NCBI RefSeq assembly: GCF_001437425.1
Contig: NZ_JQCD01000024.1
Span: 346,120-410,119 of the forward strand
From: Weissella minor
Lineage (GTDB): Bacteria > Bacillota > Bacilli > Lactobacillales > Lactobacillaceae
Direction: 5' to 3'
DNA: 64,000 nucleotides
Position 1 is the first letter of the stretch, and each line of letters starts with the position of its first letter. Both the position numbers and the translations under genes were made by a program. Below are positions 8,108 through 19,254 of this stretch, one piece after another. A model generated the notes under the pieces. The model was not told the origin of the DNA. It ran no database searches and was given only the letters and a program-made list of their open reading frames with translations.

Positions 8108-10339
8108 ATGCGAGAAAATGTTGCAAATCCAATGGTAAATGAACCAACACCAGCCGATATTCAAACAACACAATTATACGAACAGTGGGGCTTAACGCCA
8201 GCGGAGTATGATTTGATTGTTGAAAAATTGGACCGGCTCCCCAATTATACGGAAACAGGTTTGTTTTCTGCCATGTGGTCAGAACACTGTTCATATAAAA
8301 AATCAAAGCCAGTCTTGCGTACTTTTTGGTCGAAAAATGAACGGGTGTTGCAAGGACCTGGTGAAGGGGCTGGCATATTAGACATTGGCGATGATCAAGC
8401 TGTCGTGTTTAAAGCTGAATCGCATAATCATCCGTCAGCGGTGGAACCCTATGAGGGTGCCGCGACAGGCGTCGGTGGTATTTTACGTGATATTTTTTCA
8501 ATGGGTGCCCAACCAATTGCCGTTTTAGACAGTTTGCAATTTGGTGATATTCAGTCGAAACAAACGCAACGTTTGGTGGATGGCGTCGTGGCTGGAATTG
8601 CGGGATACGGGAATGCAATTGGTATTCCGACCGTTGGTGGTGCGATGAATTTTGATGCAACGTACCAACATAATCCATTGGTTAATGTTATGGCTGTTGG
8701 TTTACTTGATCAAAAGCATTTACATGTCGGAAAAGCTGAAGGTGCCGGAAATTCAGTTTTGTATGTCGGCGCAACAACCGGCCGTGATGGTATCCATGGT
8801 GCCACTTTTGCATCGGTTGAATTTGATTCGAATGAAGATCAAAATCGTTCAGCGGTACAAGTTGGTGATCCATTTATGGAGAAATTAGTGATGGATGCAA
8901 CGATTCGTGCGATTCGCGAATTTGGGGACAGCATCATTGGAGTTCAGGACATGGGTGCGGCTGGCTTAGTATCTTCAACAGCCGAAATGGCGGATAAAGC
9001 TGGGATGGGGATGACATTAGACTTAAATCAAGTTCCTCAACGTGAAGCACACATGACGCCATATGAATTGATGTTATCAGAATCACAAGAACGCATGATT
9101 TTGATTGTAAAAAAGGGCCATGAAGCGCAAGTCCAACAAGTCTTTAACGAAGCTGATTTGAATGCTGTTGTGATTGGTGAAGTTGTGGCTGGATTGGATT
9201 ATCAATTACGATTTAATGATGAAATAGTGGCAGATGTACCAGTCGACTTTTTGACTTCAGCTCCCAAAGTGAATTTACCGCAGGTGAAGCCAGCACGGCT
9301 TGAACAGGCGACAACTGAGCAATATCAACCGGATGTTAGTCAACCAACGCAAGTTTTGACGCAACTATTAGCACAGCCAACGATTGCTTCTAAGGCAAGT
9401 TTATACCGTCACTTTGATAGTAGTGTACGTACAGATACAGTTGTCAAACCAGGTGGGGATGCGGCAGTTATTCGTGTTCGCGGAACGCAAAAGGCTTTGG
9501 CGATGACAACTGATATTAATAGTCGTTATACGTACTTAAATCCCTATATTGGTGGACAGTGGGCGATGCTAGAAGCCGCACAAAATATTATTGCAACAGG
9601 GGCAGAGCCAATTGGTATTACGGATTGTTTGAATTTTGGAAATCCAGATGATCCTGAAATTTATTTTGAATTGGCCCAATCTGTTGCAGGCATTAATGAA
9701 GTGGCGCAAAAAATTAATACACCGGTCATTTCTGGAAATGTGTCGCTTAACAACGAAACAGATGGCACTGCCATTTATCCAACACCAATGGTTGGTATGG
9801 TTGGACTTCATACACAAACTGATCATATTACGACAATTAAGGCAAAATCAGCGCAGGATGCAATTTACTTAGTTGGTCAATTACAAGGCCAGTTTAATGG
9901 AAGTGAGTTGCAACACATGCAAATCGGTGCTATTTCAGGTGATTTGTTGCCAATTGATGTTGATTACGCGCAAGGCGTGCAACAAAAAGTATTGCAGGCG
10001 GCCCAACAACAATTAGTCGCAAGTAGTCATGACATTGCTGAAGGTGGTTTGGCAGTGGCATTGTCAGAAGTGCTCTTTGGAACAACGTTTGGTGCCACTG
10101 TTAATGTTGATGCGCCAATTGAATGGGTGTTTGCTGAAGCACCAACACAATTTGTGGTGACTGTTAAGCCAGAGCAACAAGCGGATTTTGAAAAGCTCAT
10201 GAGCACGGATGCCGTTAAGTTGGGTGACATCACGAATGATGGACAGTTTAAATTAATTGCAACGAATGGCCAGATTGACGCACCAGTCGCAACTTTGGAA
10301 AGTGTATATAAGGATAGCTTATGCCAACAACTACAGTAG
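8108..10339 (+). CDS. purL: FGAM synthase large (synthetase) subunit PurL
   Basis: 743 residues, the short PurL that works with PurS and PurQ. It uses ATP and ammonia to convert FGAR to FGAM. Signatures include SEHCSYKKSKP near 58, ESHNHPSAVEPYEGAATGVGG near 98, and GVQDMGAAGL and SHDIAEGGLAVAL in the two AIRS-like halves. The ribosome site GGAG is inside the purQ end. The last 19 bases overlap purF. Confidence 0.97.
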   Translation: MRENVANPMVNEPTPADIQTTQLYEQWGLTPAEYDLIVEKLDRLPNYTETGLFSAMWSEHCSYKKSKPVLRTFWSKNERVLQGPGEGAGILDIGDDQAVVFKAESHNHPSAVEPYEGAATGVGGILRDIFSMGAQPIAVLDSLQFGDIQSKQTQRLVDGVVAGIAGYGNAIGIPTVGGAMNFDATYQHNPLVNVMAVGLLDQKHLHVGKAEGAGNSVLYVGATTGRDGIHGATFASVEFDSNEDQNRSAVQVGDPFMEKLVMDATIRAIREFGDSIIGVQDMGAAGLVSSTAEMADKAGMGMTLDLNQVPQREAHMTPYELMLSESQERMILIVKKGHEAQVQQVFNEADLNAVVIGEVVAGLDYQLRFNDEIVADVPVDFLTSAPKVNLPQVKPARLEQATTEQYQPDVSQPTQVLTQLLAQPTIASKASLYRHFDSSVRTDTVVKPGGDAAVIRVRGTQKALAMTTDINSRYTYLNPYIGGQWAMLEAAQNIIATGAEPIGITDCLNFGNPDDPEIYFELAQSVAGINEVAQKINTPVISGNVSLNNETDGTAIYPTPMVGMVGLHTQTDHITTIKAKSAQDAIYLVGQLQGQFNGSELQHMQIGAISGDLLPIDVDYAQGVQQKVLQAAQQQLVASSHDIAEGGLAVALSEVLFGTTFGATVNVDAPIEWVFAEAPTQFVVTVKPEQQADFEKLMSTDAVKLGDITNDGQFKLIATNGQIDAPVATLESVYKDSLCQQLQ

Positions 10340-11790
10340 AAAATGAAAAATCATTGAATGAAGAATGCGGTATTTTCGGGATTTGGAATGATCAAAAAGC
10401 AGCCGAATTAACTTTTTATGGTTTACATGCCTTGCAACACCGTGGACAAGAAGGGGCTGGAATTGTTGCTAAACAAGCAGATGGTCGTTTGTGGCAAGAA
10501 CGTGGCTTGGGTTTGTTGAGTGAAGTGTTTAGCGATCCGCGCCGTATGCTTAATTTAACAGGTGAAGCTGCAATTGGGCATGTCCGCTATGCGACAGCCG
10601 GTAATCATGGGATTGAGAACATTCAACCATTTATGGTGAATTTTTCAGACATGCAAATTGCTTTGGCTCATAACGGAAATATTACGAATGCACAAACGCT
10701 CAAGCAAGAATTAGAAGATGAGGGTGCAATCTTTCAATCATCATCAGATACCGAAATTTTATTGCATTTGATTCGTCGATCAAAAGCGCCAACTTTTGAC
10801 GAAAAACTCAAAGAAGCTTTGCTACGTTTGCGTGGTGGTTTTGCTTTTATCCTTTTGACTCCCAATGCCATGTATGCAGCATTAGATCCACATGGATTCC
10901 GTCCTTTTGTGATTGGTCGCTTGCCTGAAGCTGGTGGCTATGTGGTGGCAAGTGAAACCGCTGCTTTAGAAACAGTGCGGGCTGAATTTTTACAAGATGT
11001 GCAACCGGGTGAACTGATTCGCTTTGACAATGCAGGTATGCATCTATCAAAGTACACGGAACAAACGACCCTTAATATTGATGCGATGGAATATGTTTAC
11101 TTTGCCCGCCCTGATTCTAATATTTATGGTGTCAATGTTCATCGTGCACGTAAACGAATGGGGGAAGCAATTGCCACTGAACAACCAGTTGATGCAGATA
11201 TGGTTGTTGGTGTGCCAAATTCTTCATTGTCTGCAGCCATGGGCTATGCTGAAAAAGCGCAATTACCAAATGAAATGGGCTTGGTAAAAAATCAGTATAT
11301 TGCACGGAGTTTTATCGAACCAACTCAAGAACGGCGTGAGCGGGCTGTACGCATGAAATTGAGCGCAGTACCAGCCATCGTCGCTGGGCAACGGGTCATC
11401 TTAGTTGATGATTCAATTGTTCGAGGCACCACATCAAAATATATTATTAAAATGTTACGTGATGCTGGGGCAAGTGAGGTGCATGTAAGAATCGCGTCAC
11501 CCGCATTCAAGTACCCATCATTTTACGGTGTGGACATGCAAACAACTGATGAATTGATGGCGGCGCACTATTCAAAGGATGAAATGTGCGACATTATCGG
11601 AGCTGATTCACTGGAGTTTTTATCAGTTGAAGGGTTAGTGACAAGTATTGATTTACCTTATCAAGGAGCTGGGAATGGGTTAACGACAGCCTACTTTGAT
11701 GGGCACTATCCATCTCCAGTCTATGATTATCAAGATTCATTGGCTGAATTAGCCGCCGCAAATATTGTTACTTTTGACCCAGAACCTTAA
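10321..11790 (+). CDS. purF: Amidophosphoribosyltransferase PurF
   Basis: 489 residues. It catalyses the committed step, PRPP plus glutamine to phosphoribosylamine. A 15-residue leader precedes the catalytic Cys16 in EECGIFGIW, as in enzymes that are processed. The PRPP loop is VILVDDSIVRGTTS near 365. Compared with the B. subtilis 4Fe-4S enzyme, the PCFYG cysteine is Ser here (PSFYG) and the C-terminal cysteines are absent, so an iron-sulfur cluster seems unlikely. It overlaps purL by 19 bases, and AAGGATAG is its ribosome site. Confidence 0.96.
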   Translation: MPTTTVENEKSLNEECGIFGIWNDQKAAELTFYGLHALQHRGQEGAGIVAKQADGRLWQERGLGLLSEVFSDPRRMLNLTGEAAIGHVRYATAGNHGIENIQPFMVNFSDMQIALAHNGNITNAQTLKQELEDEGAIFQSSSDTEILLHLIRRSKAPTFDEKLKEALLRLRGGFAFILLTPNAMYAALDPHGFRPFVIGRLPEAGGYVVASETAALETVRAEFLQDVQPGELIRFDNAGMHLSKYTEQTTLNIDAMEYVYFARPDSNIYGVNVHRARKRMGEAIATEQPVDADMVVGVPNSSLSAAMGYAEKAQLPNEMGLVKNQYIARSFIEPTQERRERAVRMKLSAVPAIVAGQRVILVDDSIVRGTTSKYIIKMLRDAGASEVHVRIASPAFKYPSFYGVDMQTTDELMAAHYSKDEMCDIIGADSLEFLSVEGLVTSIDLPYQGAGNGLTTAYFDGHYPSPVYDYQDSLAELAAANIVTFDPEP

Positions 11791-11815
11791 GCCAAGAAAG
11801 ATAGGAGCAACCGAT

Positions 11816-12868
11816 ATGACAGAAGAAAGTGCATATGCTGCATCCGGTGTCAGTGTTGAAGCCGGTAAAGCAAGTGTTGAAAAAATGCAAACAGCTGTTG
11901 AAGCAACCTATAACGATCAAGTATTGACACCTTTAGGGAGTTTCGGTTCTGCCTTTGCTTTGGGCCAAGGTTATCAGGACCCAGTTTTGATTAGTGGTAC
12001 TGATGGTGTTGGCACCAAATTATTGCTGACCATTGCAGCACAAAAGTACGATACCATCGGCCAAGACTTAGTGGCCATGGTGATGAATGATGTCTTAGCA
12101 CAAGGGGCCAAGCCTTTATTCATGCTTGATTATTTAGCGGTCGATAAAATGCGCCCAGAAGTGGTAGCAACGCTGGTGCAAGGGGTTGCCAAAGCAACGA
12201 AAACAATTGGCGCCGCTTTAATTGGTGGAGAATCGGCTGAATTACCCGGCATGTATGCTGACAATCATTATGACTTAGCTAGTTTTGGCGTTGGTGTTGT
12301 TGAACGTGAACAATTGCTTTCAGCCGAAAAGGCACAAGCGGGGGATGTTTTGATTGGTCTGCCATCAAGTGGATTGCATTCAAATGGCTACTCATTAGTC
12401 CGTCAAGTCCTTGGTTTAGAAACCGCGGCCGACTGGCAGGCTTTACCAGAGTCATTGCAAGCAACGCTACTAGAACCAACGCGCCTTTATCAGCCTATCG
12501 TCGAACCATTGTTGAACCAGCCTGGGTTGCATAGCATGGCACATATTACTGGTGGTGGCATTATCGAAAACTTACCACGGGCATTTGGGCCTGAGCTGAC
12601 TGCCGTTGTTGAATGGGATAGTTGGCCCATCTTACCAATTTTTGACTTATTACAAAATAAAGCCAACTTAACATTAAATGATATGTTGCTGACTTTTAAT
12701 AATGGCTTGGGAATGGTTTTGGTTGTAAGTTCTGATGCAGCTGATGACGTTTTGCAACATTTTGCAACACAGAACCAACCAGCTTATTTGATTGGTAATT
12801 TGCAACCACGCGAAGCAGAATCAATTGTTTGGAAAGGAACAGCTCCATGGCCAATGACATTAAATTAG
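11816..12868 (+). CDS. purM: Phosphoribosylformylglycinamidine cyclo-ligase PurM (AIR synthase)
   Basis: 350 residues. It closes the imidazole ring to give AIR. It has DGVGTKLLL (about 62-70), the MNDVLAQGAKPLF segment and ITGGGIIENLPR. ATG 11816 is preceded by ATAGGAG, so the longer in-frame extension inside purF is rejected. Overlaps purN by 22 bases. Confidence 0.96.
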   Translation: MTEESAYAASGVSVEAGKASVEKMQTAVEATYNDQVLTPLGSFGSAFALGQGYQDPVLISGTDGVGTKLLLTIAAQKYDTIGQDLVAMVMNDVLAQGAKPLFMLDYLAVDKMRPEVVATLVQGVAKATKTIGAALIGGESAELPGMYADNHYDLASFGVGVVEREQLLSAEKAQAGDVLIGLPSSGLHSNGYSLVRQVLGLETAADWQALPESLQATLLEPTRLYQPIVEPLLNQPGLHSMAHITGGGIIENLPRAFGPELTAVVEWDSWPILPIFDLLQNKANLTLNDMLLTFNNGLGMVLVVSSDAADDVLQHFATQNQPAYLIGNLQPREAESIVWKGTAPWPMTLN

Positions 12869-13434
12869 CAGTGTTTGCTTCTGGGAATGGTACGAATTTT
12901 GCGGCTATACTGGATGCGATTGCAGTACAGCAATTACCCTGTCAAATTGTCTATTTAGTAGTCGATAAGCAAGATATCGGTGCCATCAATATTGCTAACG
13001 CGCATCACATTCCGGTTTTATTTGTTGATTATAAACAAGCTGAAAATCGTGAAGCCGCAGAGGCACCTATTATAGAACAATTGCAAGCAGCAGGCGTACA
13101 AGGCGTGCTGATGGCTGGCTTTATGCGATTGATTACGAACCGCTTATTAGAGGCCTTTCCACAAAAGATTATTAATATCCATCCAGCATTATTACCTAGT
13201 TTTCCAGGGATTCATGGCATTAAAGACGCTTTTGATTATGGCGTGAAAATAACGGGTGTGACAGTCCACTATGTCGATGAAGAAATGGATAGTGGCAAGA
13301 TTATTGATCAAGCGACTGTTCGCCTGGAAGCGGATGAGACCCTAGCGAGTTTAGAAGAAAAAATTCATGACGTCGAACATCATTTATATCCAACTGTTTT
13401 AGCACAACTATTGAAAGATGAGGTATTTAACTAA
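12847..13434 (+). CDS. purN: Phosphoribosylglycinamide formyltransferase PurN
   Basis: 195 residues. It transfers a formyl group from 10-formyl-THF to GAR. Signatures are [12 protein letters not shown] (N-terminus), MAGFMRLI, the catalytic [12 protein letters not shown] and [17 protein letters not shown] 12847 follows GGAAAGGA by a proper gap. The stop and the purH start share one base (TAATG). It depends on the formyl-THF made by the Fhs gene of this operon. Confidence 0.96.
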   Translation: MANDIKLAVFASGNGTNFAAILDAIAVQQLPCQIVYLVVDKQDIGAINIANAHHIPVLFVDYKQAENREAAEAPIIEQLQAAGVQGVLMAGFMRLITNRLLEAFPQKIINIHPALLPSFPGIHGIKDAFDYGVKITGVTVHYVDEEMDSGKIIDQATVRLEADETLASLEEKIHDVEHHLYPTVLAQLLKDEVFN

Positions 13435-14960
13435 TGGCACGAGCATTGATGAGCGTTTCAGATAAGCAAGGTTTGGTTCCTTTTGCCCAAGCATTGACGG
13501 AATTAGGTTATGAAATTGTTTCGACTGGTGGTACGCTCCGGTCCCTTGTTGACGCTGGGATTCAAGCAATTGCAATTGATGATGTAACAGGCTTTCCAGA
13601 AATTCTAGACGGTCGTGTAAAGACTTTACATCCGCGTGTCCACGCTGGCCTATTGGCACGTCGTGATTTACCTGAACATATGGCGACATTGGATGAGTTG
13701 GACATTACGCCCATTGATATGGTTGTCGTTAATTTGTATCCCTTTAAGCATACGATTCAACAAGCTGATGTGACACGTGCGCAAGCTATCGAGAATATTG
13801 ATATTGGTGGTCCTTCAATGCTTCGTTCCGCTGCGAAAAATGCCCAGGATGTGCTACCAATTGTAGATCCAGCTGATTATGCCGACGTGATTGCGCGTTT
13901 GCAAGCTAACGATGTGGACGATACTTTCCGGCATGCTTTGGCAGCCAAAGTGTTCCGGCATACAGCGGCTTATGACGCATTGATTGCCGATTATTTGTCA
14001 GATACCGATTTCACCACACAGAAAACAGAAACATATGAATTGGTCGATAATCTCCGTTACGGTGAAAACGCACATCAAGACGCAGCAGCATACCGTGATG
14101 CTTTGCCAACTGATTATTCAGTTTTGAGCGCGAACATTTTGCATGGTAAGAAGCTTTCTTATAACAATATTCGTGATGCGGATGCCGCTTTGCGAATTAT
14201 CGCTGACTTCTCAGCACCAACGGTTGTGACGGTTAAACATATGAACCCAGCTGGAATTGGTCAAGGTGATTCAATTGAGCAAGCTTGGGATCGTGCTTTT
14301 GCAGCTGATGATGTGTCAATTTTTGGTGGCATTGTGGCTTTGAATCGTGAAGTTGACTTAGCAACTGCTGAAAAAATGCATAAAATTTTCTTGGAAATTA
14401 TTATTGCGCCAAGCTTTACCGATGATGCTTACGCTGAATTGGCTAAAAAGAAGAATTTACGTTTGCTAACGCTACCATTTACAAATGATGTGCCACAAGC
14501 AGTTGAATTAACATCAATCTTAGGTGGAACTGTTATGCAACATCGTGATCTTTTGCCTGAGCAACGTGAAAACTATGAAGTTGTTTCAAAAGCACAACCA
14601 ACTGAAGCACAATTGGCGACATTAGAATTTGCGCAAACAGTGGTTAAGCATGTGAAGTCAAATGCCATCGTTGTGGCCACACATAATCAAACCTTAGGTG
14701 TGGGAGCTGGGCAACCAAATCGAATTGATTCAGTGAAGTTGGCTGTGGACCATGCTTCAAATAAGGCTGGCTTTGAAGAAGCTGTATTAGCTTCTGATGC
14801 CTTTTTCCCAATGGCCGATTCAGTTCAATATGCAGCGGATCATGGCATTAAAGCGATTGTTGAGCCTGGTGGTTCAATTAAAGACCAAGCATCAATTGAC
14901 AAGGCCGATGAATTAGGCATTATCTTAGTATTTTCTGGTAACCGTCACTTCAAGCATTAA
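13434..14960 (+). CDS. purH: Bifunctional AICAR transformylase/IMP cyclohydrolase PurH
   Basis: 508 residues. The N-terminal third is the MGS-like IMP cyclohydrolase ([32 protein letters not shown]). The remainder is the AICAR formyltransferase, with [18 protein letters not shown], and a C-terminal [10 protein letters not shown] followed by EPGGSIKD. It performs the last two steps to IMP. Coupled to purN through TAATG. Confidence 0.97.
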   Translation: MARALMSVSDKQGLVPFAQALTELGYEIVSTGGTLRSLVDAGIQAIAIDDVTGFPEILDGRVKTLHPRVHAGLLARRDLPEHMATLDELDITPIDMVVVNLYPFKHTIQQADVTRAQAIENIDIGGPSMLRSAAKNAQDVLPIVDPADYADVIARLQANDVDDTFRHALAAKVFRHTAAYDALIADYLSDTDFTTQKTETYELVDNLRYGENAHQDAAAYRDALPTDYSVLSANILHGKKLSYNNIRDADAALRIIADFSAPTVVTVKHMNPAGIGQGDSIEQAWDRAFAADDVSIFGGIVALNREVDLATAEKMHKIFLEIIIAPSFTDDAYAELAKKKNLRLLTLPFTNDVPQAVELTSILGGTVMQHRDLLPEQRENYEVVSKAQPTEAQLATLEFAQTVVKHVKSNAIVVATHNQTLGVGAGQPNRIDSVKLAVDHASNKAGFEEAVLASDAFFPMADSVQYAADHGIKAIVEPGGSIKDQASIDKADELGIILVFSGNRHFKH

Positions 14961-14974
14961 GATAGGAGCTGCAA

Positions 14975-16228
14975 ATGGCGTCAGTGTTAATTATTGGGTC
15001 AGGTGCCCGTGAATTTATTTTTGCGCAAACATTTAGTCAAACGGTTGATGAGATTTTTATTGCACCTGGGAACGATGGAATGCGTGCGGCAGGTTTTGAA
15101 ACGGTTAATTTAACAGATATTGCAGATTTGATTGATTTTGCTAAGGAAAAGGACATCGATTTAACCTTAGTTGGGGCTGAAAATTTGCTAATGCAAGGGA
15201 TTGTCGATCAGTTTGAAGCTGAAGGCTTAAACATCTTTGGTCCAACCCAAGCGGCTGCTCAATTAGAAGGGTCAAAGTCATTTAGTAAGGATATTTTAGA
15301 GCGATATCAGATTCCAACTGCAAGTGCAACGACGGTTGACTCATTAACACCAGCTATTGACGTTTTGAAGGCGCATCCATATCCAGTGGTCGTGAAATTA
15401 GATGGACTCGCCCTCGGAAAAGGCGTTAGTATCTATGAAAACCAAGCTGAAGCACTCGAAGCAGTCCGAGCGATTTATGAGCAGGAACCCACTGCAACTT
15501 TGGTCATTGAAGAATTTATGGAAGGGCCTGAATTTTCAATCTTTTCATTTGTTGGAAAAAATCAGGTTTTACACACACCAACGGCGCAAGATCATAAACG
15601 TTTGCTTGACCAAGATAAAGGGCCAAACACAGGTGGTATGGGGGCCTACAGTCCCGTCCGTTGGTTGGATGATGCGATTGTGCAACAAGCCATCAATACA
15701 TTAGTGCAACCAGTATTAGATGCGATGCAGGTAGAAGGGCATCCTTTTCAAGGTATTTTATATACTGGCGTCATGTTGACACCAGCAGGGCCAAAAGTGA
15801 TTGAATACAATGTTCGTTTTGGTGATCCAGAAGCACAGGTTGTGCTACCGCAACTGAAAAGTGACCTTTTTAAAACTTTGCAAGATTTGCTTGCGGGCGT
15901 GCCGACTGAAATGTCTTGGCAGACAGAAGATGTTTATCTTGGTGTGACTTTGGCTGCACCAGGCTATCCAATCCAGCCAGAGCATGGCACAGTGGTACCG
16001 ACTAATTTAGGAACTGATATTGCGCTTGATTATGCTGGTGTTAAAAATATATCAGGACAACTTGTAAGTCACGGTGGTCGTGTCGCAACTGCTGTGTTAC
16101 ACCGTCCAACGATGGCATTGGCCCAAAAGGACTTATATCAAGCATTAGATGCAGAAAAAACGCATCTGGTTTATCGACATGACATTGGTTATCAAGCGGT
16201 TGAAGCTGAACAGTTAGAGGGAGAATAA
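14975..16228 (+). CDS. purD: Phosphoribosylamine-glycine ligase PurD
   Basis: 417 residues, ATP-grasp. It joins glycine to phosphoribosylamine. Motifs: [10 protein letters not shown] at the N-terminus (usual GxGGREHA, here with SGAREF), [33 protein letters not shown] and [12 protein letters not shown]. The ribosome site is GATAGGAG. The order purH-purD is usual for Firmicutes; fhs follows after 4 bases. Confidence 0.96.
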   Translation: MASVLIIGSGAREFIFAQTFSQTVDEIFIAPGNDGMRAAGFETVNLTDIADLIDFAKEKDIDLTLVGAENLLMQGIVDQFEAEGLNIFGPTQAAAQLEGSKSFSKDILERYQIPTASATTVDSLTPAIDVLKAHPYPVVVKLDGLALGKGVSIYENQAEALEAVRAIYEQEPTATLVIEEFMEGPEFSIFSFVGKNQVLHTPTAQDHKRLLDQDKGPNTGGMGAYSPVRWLDDAIVQQAINTLVQPVLDAMQVEGHPFQGILYTGVMLTPAGPKVIEYNVRFGDPEAQVVLPQLKSDLFKTLQDLLAGVPTEMSWQTEDVYLGVTLAAPGYPIQPEHGTVVPTNLGTDIALDYAGVKNISGQLVSHGGRVATAVLHRPTMALAQKDLYQALDAEKTHLVYRHDIGYQAVEAEQLEGE

Positions 16229-16232
16229 ACAC

Positions 16233-17894
16233 GTGCTAAATGATATTGAAATTGCTCAGGCAGCTGAAGTATGGCCCATTGAAAAAATTGCTGAAAAGAT
16301 TGGTTTAACTAAGGAAGAATGGGCTCCTTATGGTTGGGATAAAGCTAAGTTATCTTTAGGCTCAGAACATGACAGTGATACTTTAGGAAAGTTAATTTTA
16401 GTCACGTCGATTAATCCAACACCTGCTGGTGAAGGTAAGTCAACTGTCACGGTCGGATTAGGGGATGCATTATCTAAAATTGATCCAAAAACGATGATTG
16501 CCTTGCGAGAGCCTTCCCTGGGACCCGTAATGGGGATGAAAGGTGGCGCCACTGGTGGTGGTTATTCACAAGTTGTGCCAATGGCTGATATTAATTTACA
16601 TTTTACGGGTGACTTTCATGCGTTAACGAGTGCCCACAATACTTTAGCAGCGTTAATTGATAACAGTATTTATCAGGGGAATCCGTTAAATATTGATCCT
16701 AGACGTGTGTTATGGAAGCGTGCATTAGACGTAAATGATCGTGCTTTGCGGCATACAACAATTGGGTTAGGCAGTCCGACAAGTGGTGTGCCACGTGAAG
16801 ATGGCTTTGACATTATCGTGGCTTCAGAGTTAATGGCAATTTTAACCTTGTCAAATGACTTGATGGATATGAAGCAAAGAATTGAAAAAATTGTTATTGC
16901 GGATACTTATGAACGAGAGCCTGTAACGGTTGGTGATTTAGGTGTTGCCGGTGCATTAACAACTTTACTAAAGGATGCGATTCATCCGAATCTTGTGCAG
17001 ACATTGGCGCACACCCCAACCTTGATTCACGGCGGACCATTTGCCAATATTGCACAAGGAACAAATTCAATTCAAGCGACAAAGACGGCATTGCGCTTGG
17101 CAAACTATACTGTAACTGAAGCTGGTTTTGGCGCTGATCTAGGTGGTGAAAAGTTTTTAGATTTTAAAGTTCCCTTGCTAGGTAAAGCACCAGACACAAT
17201 TGTCATTGTTGCCACGGTGCGTGCGCTTAAAATGCATGGCGGTTTGGCTAAAACAGAATTAACACAAACCAATTTAGCAGCACTAGAAAATGGTTTAGCT
17301 AATTTGGGGCAACATTTACAGAGTATGCAGCGTTATGGCGTACCTGTTGTAGTCGCAATTAATCAGTTTACGAATGATGCACCAGAAGAATTGTCTGCTA
17401 TTCAAGCTTACACGGCTAAGTTTGATGTGCCTGCTTATGTTTCTGATGTATGGGGACAAGGTGGAGCGGGGGCAACCGATTTGGCTCAGGGCGTCATTGA
17501 AGCAACAGAAAGACCCGCTGCATTTAAAGCGTTATATGCTCCAGAAGACGCGGCGCTTGAAAAATTAAATAAAATTGCACAAACAATCTATGGTGCTGAA
17601 AATGTTGAATTATCGGATAAGGCACAACGCCAATTAAAACGCTTTGCTAAGTATGGTTGGGATAAGTTGCCCATTATCATGGCTAAAACCCAGTATTCGC
17701 TTTCGGATGACGCCAAGAAATTAGGGGCACCAAAGAACTTTACGATTCATGTCCGTGAGTTTGTTCCAAAATTAGGGGCTGGCTTCTTAGTTGCGATGAC
17801 TGGATCAATTTTGACAATGCCTGGATTACCAAAGCATCCAGCGGCTGATGAAATTACTATTGATAAGGATGGTACGATTAGTGGCTTGTTCTAA
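16233..17894 (+). CDS. fhs: Formate-tetrahydrofolate ligase Fhs
   Basis: 553 residues, typical length. It makes 10-formyl-THF from formate, ATP and THF. The P-loop [14 protein letters not shown] is near 66-79; [17 protein letters not shown] and the C-terminal [16 protein letters not shown] are family signatures. The start is GTG 16233, with GAGGGAGA ten bases upstream. Its place as the last gene of the purine operon fits its role: it supplies the one-carbon donor for PurN and PurH. Confidence 0.96.
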   Translation: MLNDIEIAQAAEVWPIEKIAEKIGLTKEEWAPYGWDKAKLSLGSEHDSDTLGKLILVTSINPTPAGEGKSTVTVGLGDALSKIDPKTMIALREPSLGPVMGMKGGATGGGYSQVVPMADINLHFTGDFHALTSAHNTLAALIDNSIYQGNPLNIDPRRVLWKRALDVNDRALRHTTIGLGSPTSGVPREDGFDIIVASELMAILTLSNDLMDMKQRIEKIVIADTYEREPVTVGDLGVAGALTTLLKDAIHPNLVQTLAHTPTLIHGGPFANIAQGTNSIQATKTALRLANYTVTEAGFGADLGGEKFLDFKVPLLGKAPDTIVIVATVRALKMHGGLAKTELTQTNLAALENGLANLGQHLQSMQRYGVPVVVAINQFTNDAPEELSAIQAYTAKFDVPAYVSDVWGQGGAGATDLAQGVIEATERPAAFKALYAPEDAALEKLNKIAQTIYGAENVELSDKAQRQLKRFAKYGWDKLPIIMAKTQYSLSDDAKKLGAPKNFTIHVREFVPKLGAGFLVAMTGSILTMPGLPKHPAADEITIDKDGTISGLF

Positions 17895-18007
17895 ACCACA
17901 TGTGTTGATGTCAACAATGGGGATGCCACCGTAGATGTTTGGTGGATACCTATTGAAAAATATTCTGTTACTGTCGTTTTATTATATTTTAAGGAGCAAA
18001 AGATTTC

Positions 18008-18640
18008 ATGAATACTTCAATTGAAGAAGCAGTCCGTTACATGGCCCAAGGTGGGCTGGCCGTTATTGTTGATGATGAAACCCGTGAAAATGAAGGAGAT
18101 TTGGTTGGTGTTGGATCAAAGATGACTCCTGAAAATGTAAATTTCATGGTAACCCACGCGCGTGGATTACTATGTGCTCCAATTACGCAAGCCATTGCGG
18201 ATCGGTTAGATCTGCCACAAATGGTTGCAAATAATACTGAAGTAAATGGTACTCGTTTTACCGTCTCGATTGATGGTAGTCATGAAGCAACTGGTGTCAC
18301 AACTGGTGTATCGGCTTTTGATCGCTCAGCAACATTACAACATTTAGCCAATCCAAATGCCAAGGTGACTGACTTTGTACATCCTGGTCATAGTTTTCCA
18401 TTGGTTGGTGAAGATGGGGGTGTCATGGCGCGTGATGGCCATACTGAAGCGGCGATTGATTTAGCACGTTTAGCAGGGGAGCCTGAAGTTGGTGCAATTT
18501 GTGAAATTTTGCTTGAGGATGGTCATATGGCACGTGAACAAGATTTGCGTCAATTTGCCGCTGACTTTCAATTACCATTTATTTCAATTGAACAATTAAC
18601 AGAATATGTGCGTGAACATGGTAATCATGCAATTGTCTAA
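18008..18640 (+). CDS. ribB: 3,4-dihydroxy-2-butanone 4-phosphate synthase RibB
   Basis: 210 residues, a single-domain DHBP synthase. It converts ribulose 5-phosphate to the four-carbon precursor of riboflavin. Signatures: DDETRENEGDLV (22-33), THARGLLCAPI, NTEVNGTRFTVS, TTGVSAFDRSAT, HPGHSFPLVGEDGG and GHTEAAIDLARLAG. No GTP cyclohydrolase II domain and no other rib gene is nearby, and no FMN riboswitch is visible in the 113-base leader. The isolated gene may be a pathway remnant or belong to a dispersed set. Confidence 0.93.
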   Translation: MNTSIEEAVRYMAQGGLAVIVDDETRENEGDLVGVGSKMTPENVNFMVTHARGLLCAPITQAIADRLDLPQMVANNTEVNGTRFTVSIDGSHEATGVTTGVSAFDRSATLQHLANPNAKVTDFVHPGHSFPLVGEDGGVMARDGHTEAAIDLARLAGEPEVGAICEILLEDGHMAREQDLRQFAADFQLPFISIEQLTEYVREHGNHAIV

Positions 18641-18652
18641 GAAGTGATAAAA

Positions 18653-18690
18653 AAAACTACTGAGTGATGAACTCAGTAGTTTTTTATTTT
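18653..18690 (+). terminator. Terminator after ribB
   Basis: AAAACTACTGAGT and ACTCAGTAGTTTT pair perfectly around GATGA and run into T. It may also serve the converging minus-strand gene. Confidence 0.92.
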
Positions 18691-18711
18691 GTTAATCAAT
18701 ATCGCTAATTA

Positions 18712-19254
18712 CTAATTTAATTTATCTGATAATTCTTCATAGCTTTGCAAAATATTGACTGATTTATTTGTAATTCTCATGGTTTGAGATGCACTAAGTT
18801 CATCTTGTAAATCAACTTGGAGTGCAGTTACAGCATTTTGTTCTTGAAGTAGGTCGATGCTAGCATTTTGCTTTTCAGCTTCAGACATCGAGTCTACTTT
18901 GCGGTTTAACTCTTTAATATGTTTATTTAAGTTATCATAACCATCCATGATGCTTTGGAATTCCTCTTTAGAAACACCTTTACCATCTGCAGTGGCGACT
19001 TCATCATGGTTTTCTGTGCTGCTTGCACTGGTACTTGATGCAGTCCGACTTGATGCAGTACTACTTGAACGGGTACTTGATACAGTACTTGAATCAGATG
19101 ATTTGAAGATGGCATATGTTCCGGCCCCAACACCAGCAACAATCACAATCAAAAGCGCCAACAAGATTCCTAAAATCCAAACCCAAACCTTCTTATACCA
19201 TGGCTTTTTTTCGACGTAGACAACACCATCGCCATCTCTTACTTCTTTTCCCAT
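18712..19254 (-). CDS. Single-pass membrane protein with Ser-rich linker and coiled coil
   Basis: About 180 residues from ATG 19254; an in-frame GTG 12 bases earlier overlaps the GGAG ribosome site, so it is less likely. A short charged cytoplasmic N-terminus (EKKPWYKK) leads to one membrane span (about 24-48). A linker of Ser/Thr/Ala repeats (SSTASSRTASSTSASS) follows, then a C-terminal helical region (KHIKELNRKVDSMSEAEK) probably outside the cell. I recognise no family. It could be an envelope-stress or cell-wall-associated protein. Monocistronic, convergent with ribB. Confidence 0.7.
   Translation of the reverse strand: MGKEVRDGDGVVYVEKKPWYKKVWVWILGILLALLIVIVAGVGAGTYAIFKSSDSSTVSSTRSSSTASSRTASSTSASSTENHDEVATADGKGVSKEEFQSIMDGYDNLNKHIKELNRKVDSMSEAEKQNASIDLLQEQNAVTALQVDLQDELSASQTMRITNKSVNILQSYEELSDKLN

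Noticed and set aside
17926-17953. CCACC...GGTGG hairpin after fhs as a terminator
   Set aside because: No T-run follows the stem; ribB may still be partly cotranscribed with the purine operon.
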